Shown in pieces: positions 24,121-28,595 of a DNA stretch of 28,595 nucleotides. Position 1 is the first letter of the stretch. Every line of letters starts with the position of its first letter. A program made the position numbers and the translations under genes. This stretch comes from DATKZH01 sp964475955 (GTDB lineage: Bacteria; Planctomycetota; Planctomycetia; Pirellulales; Thermoguttaceae). The notes beneath the pieces were generated by a model. The model was not told the origin of the DNA. It did no database searches and saw only the letters and a program-made list of their open reading frames with translations. The stretch covers positions 1-28,595 of the forward strand of contig CAYYZY010000096.1 in the NCBI GenBank assembly GCA_964475955.1, written 5' to 3'.

Positions 24121-25239
24121 ATGGCTACCTACAAAAGCGTCGAAACCAAGTACATGGAGGAGCGCAGCAAGCTGTTCCGCGGACTGCGGAACCTGGACCG
24201 CCGCGCTTTCCTCAAGGTGTCGGCGGCGGCCCTGGGCGCGACGGCCGGGTTGGCCCCGCCCCACGCGTTCACGCCGGTCACCGTCGCCGCGGAGCCCGAA
24301 GCCGCCGACGCCGGGCCGGCCTTCCGCTTCGCCTACATTTCCGACTCCCACCTCTACGAGAAGCACGTCAACGACCGGTTCGTGCGCAGCCTGCTCCGCG
24401 CCGTCGACGACGTCAACAACCTCGATCCCCAACCCGACTTCGTCTTCTACGGGGGCGACCTGGCGCAGCTCGGCCAGGTCAAGGAACTCGAGCTGGGCGC
24501 CGAAATCCTCAAGAACCTGAAGGCCCCGCTGAGAATCATGGTCGGCGAGCACGACTGGTACCTGGACATGGGCGAGAAGTGGCGGGAGCTGTTCGGCGAG
24601 CCGACCTACTCCTTCGACCACAAAGGCGTCCACTTCGTCGTGCTCAACAGCGTGGTCGAGGCCGACTTCTGGACCGAACGCGGCATGACGCCCATGGAGC
24701 GAATGCGGACCGTCGCCGGACTCGACAACGGCCTCCAGAGCCCTTTCACGGTCGGCGCCCCCCAGCGCAAATGGCTCGAAGAGGACCTGGCAAAACTCCC
24801 CGACGACGCCCGGGTGATCGTCTTCTCCCACTCGCCGCTCTACAAGCTGTATAAGCAGTGGAACTTCTGGACCGACGACGCCGAGGAGGTCCAGGCGATC
24901 CTCAATCGGTTCAAGCAGGTGGTCGTGATCCACGGCCACACCCACCAGCTTCTGACCAACCGGATCGGCGACATCCACTTCCACGGAGTGCTCTCCACGG
25001 CCTGGCCGTGGCCCTACGCGCCGGAAGGGATGCCCGAGCTGACCGTCGAAATGACCCGGCCCGACCCCTTCAATCCGAACGACGGCTGCGGCGACGGCGA
25101 GGTGTACGTGCACCCCGACGGACTGGTCGACAAGGTCTACAACCTCTGGAACCGGAACCCGGTGACCGTGCGCAAGACCTATCTGGCCAGTGCCGGTAAG
25201 CAGGACGTTCCGCCCGCCCCCAACCGGCCGAGCTACTGA
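24121..25239 (+). CDS. Tat-exported metallophosphoesterase
   Basis: A 372-aa calcineurin-like phosphoesterase. Residues 24-45 carry a twin-arginine signal (NLDRRAFLKVSAAALGATAG) after an unusually long hydrophilic n-region. Metal-site motifs are DSH (75-77), GGDLAQ (111-116), GEHD (142-145, in place of the usual GNHD), SHSPLY (H237) and HGHTH (271-275), so the dinuclear centre is complete apart from the Asn to Glu change at GNHD. Export by Tat suggests it folds with its metals in the cytoplasm. Its place between a cytochrome peroxidase and a cytochrome c lipoprotein suggests a role linked to them, but the substrate is unknown. It is one of the less expected members of a peroxide cluster. Confidence 0.88.
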   Translation: MATYKSVETKYMEERSKLFRGLRNLDRRAFLKVSAAALGATAGLAPPHAFTPVTVAAEPEAADAGPAFRFAYISDSHLYEKHVNDRFVRSLLRAVDDVNNLDPQPDFVFYGGDLAQLGQVKELELGAEILKNLKAPLRIMVGEHDWYLDMGEKWRELFGEPTYSFDHKGVHFVVLNSVVEADFWTERGMTPMERMRTVAGLDNGLQSPFTVGAPQRKWLEEDLAKLPDDARVIVFSHSPLYKLYKQWNFWTDDAEEVQAILNRFKQVVVIHGHTHQLLTNRIGDIHFHGVLSTAWPWPYAPEGMPELTVEMTRPDPFNPNDGCGDGEVYVHPDGLVDKVYNLWNRNPVTVRKTYLASAGKQDVPPAPNRPSY

Positions 25240-25260
25240 AAACAAGCAGGGAGACGAACC

Positions 25261-26082
25261 ATGAACCACACGTTGAACCGTCGCCGCCTTGGGCGCTCGG
25301 TCGCCGTCGGCGCTTCCTTCCTCGTGGCCGTGTTGCTCTCGGCCTGCGCGGAGCAGCCCGCCTCGCCGCCGGCCGCCCCGGCGTCCCTCCAGCCGCAGCC
25401 CGCCGAGTCGCCGGCCGACGCAACCGCCGAACCGGCCCAAACCGCTTCGGCCGACGAGCCGACCGAAGCGACGCCTTCGGAAACGACGCCCTCCGAAGAG
25501 ACTCCCCCAGAGCCGGCCGCCACCGAAACCGCCGAGGTCACCTCGTGCGACGGCGTGAACACGGTCGCCGTCTCCGAAGAAGTGACCGGCCAGGCCCGGG
25601 CCGACGCCCTCATGGCCCAGTGGCTCCGCGACCATCCCGAAAGCGACTGGGTGGCCGAAGAGAAGGCCAAACACGACCTCCAGCCGCCGGCCGACAATTC
25701 CGATCTGCTCGAGGGCGGCCAGGCGGAGGGGCACGCGTACGGCAACTACACCGAGATCGACCTGCTCACCTGGCGGCGCGAGACCGAAAAGGCCGTGGCC
25801 GAGGGCTCCCGCATCTTCCACAGCGCCGACGAACTGGGAAGCACCATCGCCGTCTCTTGCGATATGTGCCACCCCGACGCGTCGAACACCCACCCGGAAA
25901 CCTACCCCAAGTTCCAGGTGCAGTTGGGCCGCGTGGCCCTGCTCCGCGACATGATCGATTGGTGCGTCGAGAACCCGGTCCGCGGCGAGCACATGGATCT
26001 CGACGGCCCCCGCATGCGAGCCCTCGAAGCCTACATCCTGGCGCAGCGCAAGGGCGTCGAGATGAACTACGGAAAGCACTGA
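25261..26082 (+). CDS. Cytochrome c lipoprotein
   Basis: A 273-aa exported protein. The signal peptide ends in a lipobox LSAC (C29). Residues 30-92 are a long Ala/Pro/Glu/Thr linker that probably spans from the membrane. A single haem c site is CDMCH (200-204), and the following region PETYPKFQVQLGRVALLRDMIDWCVENPVRG and MRALEAYILAQRKGVEM resembles the SoxA/TsdA type of cytochrome. A lone Cys at 93 (TSCDG) is unusual and unpaired. It may supply electrons to the cytochrome peroxidase two genes upstream or act with the phosphoesterase. It starts 21 bp after the preceding stop and is the last gene of the cluster. Confidence 0.82.
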   Translation: MNHTLNRRRLGRSVAVGASFLVAVLLSACAEQPASPPAAPASLQPQPAESPADATAEPAQTASADEPTEATPSETTPSEETPPEPAATETAEVTSCDGVNTVAVSEEVTGQARADALMAQWLRDHPESDWVAEEKAKHDLQPPADNSDLLEGGQAEGHAYGNYTEIDLLTWRRETEKAVAEGSRIFHSADELGSTIAVSCDMCHPDASNTHPETYPKFQVQLGRVALLRDMIDWCVENPVRGEHMDLDGPRMRALEAYILAQRKGVEMNYGKH

Positions 26083-26103
26083 CGGCCGTTGGGCCGTTCA
26101 CAC

Positions 26104-26126
26104 CTGGAGCCGCGCCTTCGCTCCAG
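26104..26126 (+). terminator. Hairpin after the cytochrome lipoprotein gene
   Basis: CTGGAGC and GCTCCAG with a 9-nt loop, 22 bp past the stop. There is no T-run, so it is a weak or Rho-assisted end at best. Confidence 0.35.
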
Positions 26127-26137
26127 ATAGCCACGTA

Positions 26138-26283
26138 GGGTCGAGTGCAACGAGACCCACGCGCGATACGCCCCAATTGCGCGACGCCGGGAAAGGCGTT
26201 CCCTATAGCCGAATGGCGCGTGGGTCTCGTAAACCTCGACCCACCCTACCACAATGGCGCCTGGGTCTCGTTGCACTCGACCC
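26138..26283. repeat. Compound inverted repeat, family C (22-bp perfect arms)
   Basis: Left arm 26138-26159 starts GGGTCGAGTGCAACGAGACC; right arm 26262-26283 is an exact complement. A third, diverged copy (about 26217-26250) contains GTGGGTCTCGTAAACCTCGACC and can also pair with the left arm, so alternative folds are possible. This pattern (GTAGGGT...GAGACCCAC) looks like a mobile REP/MITE-type element. Confidence 0.85.
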
Positions 26284-26417
26284 GGATCGGGGCGGTCATC
26301 ATCGGCATCCTCGACAAGGGCCTCAACCAGGCCGGCGTCCACTTCTCGCTGCAATACATCGTCAAGGGCCTCGTGATCCTGGCCGCCGTGTACCTCGACG
26401 TCCGCCGCCGAAGATAG
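26283..26417 (+). pseudogene. C-terminal remnant of an RbsC-type sugar ABC permease
   Basis: 44 codons and a stop encode IGAVIIGILDKGLNQAGVHF, SLQYIVKGLVILAAVYLD and an RRRR tail. This matches the last two membrane segments of ribose/xylose-type ABC permeases (GVLIIGILNNGMNLLGVS, QQIVKGLVIVLAV-LD). The preceding part of the permease is absent; the element of family C ends exactly where the remnant begins. No start codon belongs to the remnant alone, so it is not functional. Confidence 0.7.
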
Positions 26418-26454
26418 GCAACGGCCAAAGACCGGCTTCGCGGTTTCCGTAGCA

Positions 26455-26502
26455 GGCACACTCCGTGTGCCGTCCGCTCGCCTGCGGCACACGAAGTGTG
26501 CC
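26455..26502. repeat. Inverted repeat, family D (18-bp arms)
   Basis: Arms 26455-26472 and 26485-26502 match at 17 of 18 positions; each arm is itself a small hairpin (GGCACAC, 3 nt, GTGTGCC). The flanking GTAG and CTAC extend the symmetry. It is a typical REP-type pair. Confidence 0.8.
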
Positions 26503-26671
26503 TACGACTCGGCAAACGCGAGAGTCATTCTTCGGCGCCTGCGAAGCTCACCGTCTCGCGATTCTCACGCTGCGGCGCCGGCATGCGAACGCCGCCCGCG
26601 CGACGATCGTCCCCCGGGGCGTCCAAAAACGCCCCTTGAAAATCGGCCGCTCACCGCGTATCGTGACGCCC

Positions 26672-26854
26672 ATGACGACGCCCGCCAAAACGCCCGGCAA
26701 CGACAAGAAGCTCGACCAGCTCCGCGCCGCGGTGGGGGAGATCCTCGCCGACGTGCTCCGCCGCGGCTTCTACGGCACGGCCGGCGTGGAGGTGGTCGTC
26801 CAGGACGGGACGATCCAGAGCATCCGCCGCAGGGTGGAACGGGTGGAAAGGTGA
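26672..26854 (+). CDS. Small phage-associated protein of unknown function
   Basis: A 60-aa protein: a charged start, an amphipathic helix KLDQLRAAVGEILADVLRRG, then FYGTAGVEVVVQDGTIQSIRRRVERV. Small proteins with the GFYGTA-VEV-VQDGTIQ-IRR pattern are, as I recall, found beside phage genes in planctomycetes, and the neighbouring gene is phage-like. ATG at 26672 is chosen because it matches this short form; a longer reading upstream looks non-coding. No clear ribosome-binding site was seen. Function unknown. Confidence 0.55.
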   Translation: MTTPAKTPGNDKKLDQLRAAVGEILADVLRRGFYGTAGVEVVVQDGTIQSIRRRVERVER

Positions 26855-26964
26855 GGGGTGGCGGGGAACCACGGATAAACACGGATGCACACAGATCAAG
26901 AGGAATGGCGACGGATGAGCGGCGCGCGATCGTGACGCGTCTCTCCCACAACGAAGAACCGTAG

Positions 26965-27067
26965 GGTGAAGCGAACCATCTCACCGGGTATCCGAAGAGC
27001 CTGCCCCGCCGGCAGGTATCGGCCAGAGCCCACCATGGACCGCGTCGGTCCCTGGTGGGCTTTTTTT
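26965..27067 (+). ncRNA. Candidate structured RNA: three hairpins ending in a terminator
   Basis: Three successive hairpins: GGTGA (26965-26969) with TCACC (26981-26985), CCTGCC (27000-27005) with GGCAGG (27011-27016), and the terminator stem at 27027-27061. The combination of small stems and a terminator 60 bp before a phage gene could be a leader with premature termination or a free small RNA. It does not match a riboswitch family I can name. Confidence 0.4.
27027..27067 (+). terminator. Strong intrinsic terminator
   Basis: AGCCCACCA (27027-27035) pairs with TGGTGGGCT (27053-27061); after one mismatch GGACC pairs with GGTCC around the loop GCGTC. Seven T residues follow (27061-27067). It lies between the small phage-associated gene and the protease-like gene, so it either ends the upstream transcript or regulates entry into the head genes. 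Confidence 0.85.
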
Positions 27068-27130
27068 GTGGCCGTCGCAGGCGACCGAAGGCGGGGCCCT
27101 TCCAGTTCCTTTCGCTTGGGAAGAAGCCGA

Positions 27131-28249
27131 ATGAGCCAGACACTCGAGGGGCCGAACGAAACGCTGCGGGAGTTCGTCGACTCGCGCGGCGTCGACGTGC
27201 GCGTGGACCGCCGGCGCGGCGTGATCCGCGGCGTCAAGATCCTGGGCACCGAGTCGCGGAACGGGCGAACGTACCTGCCCGACGCGCTGCGCGAAGCGGC
27301 GCGCCTCTACGAAGGGGCCAAGGTGAACGTGAATCATCCGCGGGGGAACCCCTCGGCCGCGCGCGACTACCGCGACCGCATCGGCGTGCTCCGCGGCGTA
27401 GTCGCCCGGCCCGAGCAAGGGCTGTTCGCCGACTTCTTCTTCAACCCCAAGCACGCGCTCGCCGAGCAACTGGCCTGGGACGCGGAGCACCTGCCCGAGA
27501 ACGTCGGGTTCTCGCACAACGTGCAAGCGCGGACCGCCCGGCGGGGCGACCGCCTGGTGGTCGAGGCGATCACCAAGGTCGAAAGCGTCGACCTGGTGGC
27601 CGACCCGGCCACGACGCGCGGTCTGTTCGAGTCGGCCGGCCGAGCGTCGCGGGACGAGCCGCAGCGGCGTTCCGACCCATCGGCACCTGGGGGCTCGCTG
27701 CGCTCGACCGCAGCCACCCCGTCGACCCCAGCCACCCCGTCCACGCAAGGCACTCGGCACGAGAAGGCGCCGCTTCGCCTGATGGAAACGCCGGACGAGG
27801 AGGATCCGCCCTCGCTGGACGAGGCGACGCTCGAAGACCTCGCCGGGCACCGCCCCGACCTGATCGAGGCCCTGCGCGGCGAGCGCGCGGCGGAATTGGC
27901 CGCACTGCGTGCCCAGGTCGATCGGCTCGAGGCCTCCGAAGCCCTGCTGGGCAAACGCCTGCTGGCCCGGCGGCTGCTCGCCGAGTTCGAGCTGCCCGAC
28001 CCCGATCTGGCCGAGGGTTGGGAGAAGTCGGTCGTCAGCGAGCGGTTCGTCGAGTCGCTCCTGGCCGCGCCGGACGAGGCGGCGATGCGGGAGATGATCG
28101 CCGAGCGGGCCGCGCTGATCCGAGCGGCGCCGGCCAGCCCGGCAAATTCGCACCGCTTCAACGCAAGACCCCGCTCCCGCGACCAGAGCCAGGTGTACGG
28201 CCCGGGTGAGTTGAGCGTGAAAGGGTTCGTCGAAGCGATCACGCGATAG
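27131..28249 (+). CDS. Phage prohead protease/scaffold-like protein
   Basis: A 372-aa protein. Residues 20-165 are beta-rich and look like a prohead protease: VIRGVKILGTESRNGRTY, NVNHPRG with a candidate catalytic His (H69), RIGVLRGVVARPEQGLFADFFF, NVGFSHNVQ with a candidate Ser (S128), and TKVESVDLVADPATTRGLF near the end of the domain, where maturation proteases often close. A Ser/Thr/Pro linker (about 170-220) leads to a helical part (245-290, EALRGERAAELAALRAQVDR) that fits a scaffold or coiled coil. The fused scaffold is common in such proteins. ATG at 27131 has a GGGAAGAAG ribosome-binding site. The terminator hairpin just upstream and a decoration-like gene downstream support a head-morphogenesis module. 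The protease call rests on pattern, not on a database match. Confidence 0.65.
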   Translation: MSQTLEGPNETLREFVDSRGVDVRVDRRRGVIRGVKILGTESRNGRTYLPDALREAARLYEGAKVNVNHPRGNPSAARDYRDRIGVLRGVVARPEQGLFADFFFNPKHALAEQLAWDAEHLPENVGFSHNVQARTARRGDRLVVEAITKVESVDLVADPATTRGLFESAGRASRDEPQRRSDPSAPGGSLRSTAATPSTPATPSTQGTRHEKAPLRLMETPDEEDPPSLDEATLEDLAGHRPDLIEALRGERAAELAALRAQVDRLEASEALLGKRLLARRLLAEFELPDPDLAEGWEKSVVSERFVESLLAAPDEAAMREMIAERAALIRAAPASPANSHRFNARPRSRDQSQVYGPGELSVKGFVEAITR

Positions 28250-28309
28250 CGTGCGAGGAAAAGGGCACCGCCCCCATGAATTGGTGAAAGCATGAAGGAG
28301 AAACGAGCC

Positions 28310-28595
28310 GTGAGTGACAAGATGCGTTGGAGGTACGGCGACACGAATCCCGTGGTCGCGGCCGTCGATAGCGGGACGGTGATCGAGATCGGCGACCTCG
28401 TGTACCAGGACGTCGACGACGCCAAGCCGGCCGGCGACCAAGCCGACCAGGGCGGCGAGACCGCCAACCAGGAGCTGTTCGCCGACAACTTCCTCGGCGT
28501 CGCCATGCAGCGGAGCCGAAGCGGCGACACGGCCCCGATCCGCGTGGCCACCACCGGCGTGTTCGAGTTCGACTGCCCCAGCGGCACGTTCGAGC
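28310..28595 (+). CDS. Phage head decoration-like protein, N-terminal part (runs off the window)
   Basis: 95 codons are visible: MSDKMRWRYGDTNPVVAAVD, GTVIEIGDLVYQDVDDAKPA and FLGVAMQRSRSGDTAPIRVA, TTGVFEFDCPSGTFE. The two beta-rich parts with VIEIGDLV and TTGVFEF resemble capsid cement/decoration proteins such as DUF2190. GTG at 28310 is chosen because AAGGAG lies 9 nt upstream; an in-frame ATG at 28292 is possible. It follows the protease/scaffold gene by 60 bp, the usual order for phage head genes; a major capsid gene would be expected next. The window ends before the stop. Confidence 0.6.
   Translation, partial: MSDKMRWRYGDTNPVVAAVDSGTVIEIGDLVYQDVDDAKPAGDQADQGGETANQELFADNFLGVAMQRSRSGDTAPIRVATTGVFEFDCPSGTFE

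Noticed and set aside
23794..26079. 761-aa minus-strand open frame
   Set aside because: Shadow of the phosphoesterase and cytochrome genes.
1..28595. CRISPR array, tRNA or rRNA gene
   Set aside because: No regularly spaced repeat array, tRNA cloverleaf or rRNA-like sequence was seen while reading both strands; a covariance search would be needed to exclude small RNAs.

Overview
The window is high-GC bacterial chromosome that reads like a planctomycete (Pirellulales-type). The signs are a DUF1573 secreted protein, a very long lipoprotein fusing a TlpA-type thioredoxin to an FG-GAP-like region, an exported HEAT-repeat protein, a LarA-like protein, many c-type cytochrome and Tat/lipoprotein genes, loosely packed operons, and long gaps holding dispersed palindromic repeats. 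This assignment is inference from gene content; no rRNA or tRNA gene was seen.

Layout. 1-1880 (minus): N-terminal 58% or so of carB, cut by the window edge. 2372-3133 (minus): a SAM-methyltransferase-fold protein. 3906-8845 (plus): a sigma70-like promoter, argH, an exported HEAT protein with a degenerate receiver-like domain that overlaps argH by 8 bp, and a receiver-less sigma54 activator. 8816-11096: two near-identical 27-bp direct repeats, one being the 3' end of the sigma54 activator gene, bracket about 2.2 kb of visibly less GC-rich DNA. It carries three closely spaced genes of unknown function, the last two overlapping by ATGA. This is the best candidate here for an undescribed system. 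11101-14971: a zinc-ribbon membrane protein (plus), then on the minus strand a small secreted protein and the 888-aa redox lipoprotein. 15086-17446 (plus): promoter, LarA-like protein, YggS/PROSC, DUF167. 17459-18208 (minus): GNAT-like protein. 19071-20582 (plus): DUF1573 protein.

20960-26082 (plus) looks like a peroxide-response cluster: Fur/PerR-like regulator, a 56-aa ferritin-like remnant that may be an in-frame deletion product, a Prx6/archaeal-type peroxiredoxin, a di-haem cytochrome c peroxidase, a Tat-exported metallophosphoesterase and a cytochrome c lipoprotein. The regulator plausibly controls its neighbours, the peroxiredoxin works in the cytoplasm, and the last three act outside the cytoplasmic membrane.

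26104-26502 is a repeat-rich gap with two inverted-repeat elements and a 44-codon remnant of an RbsC-type sugar ABC permease. 26672-28595 starts a phage head module: a small protein, a structured leader ending in a strong terminator hairpin, a prohead protease/scaffold-like gene and the start of a decoration-like protein. Several unrelated long inverted repeats (REP/MITE-like) lie only in intergenic DNA.
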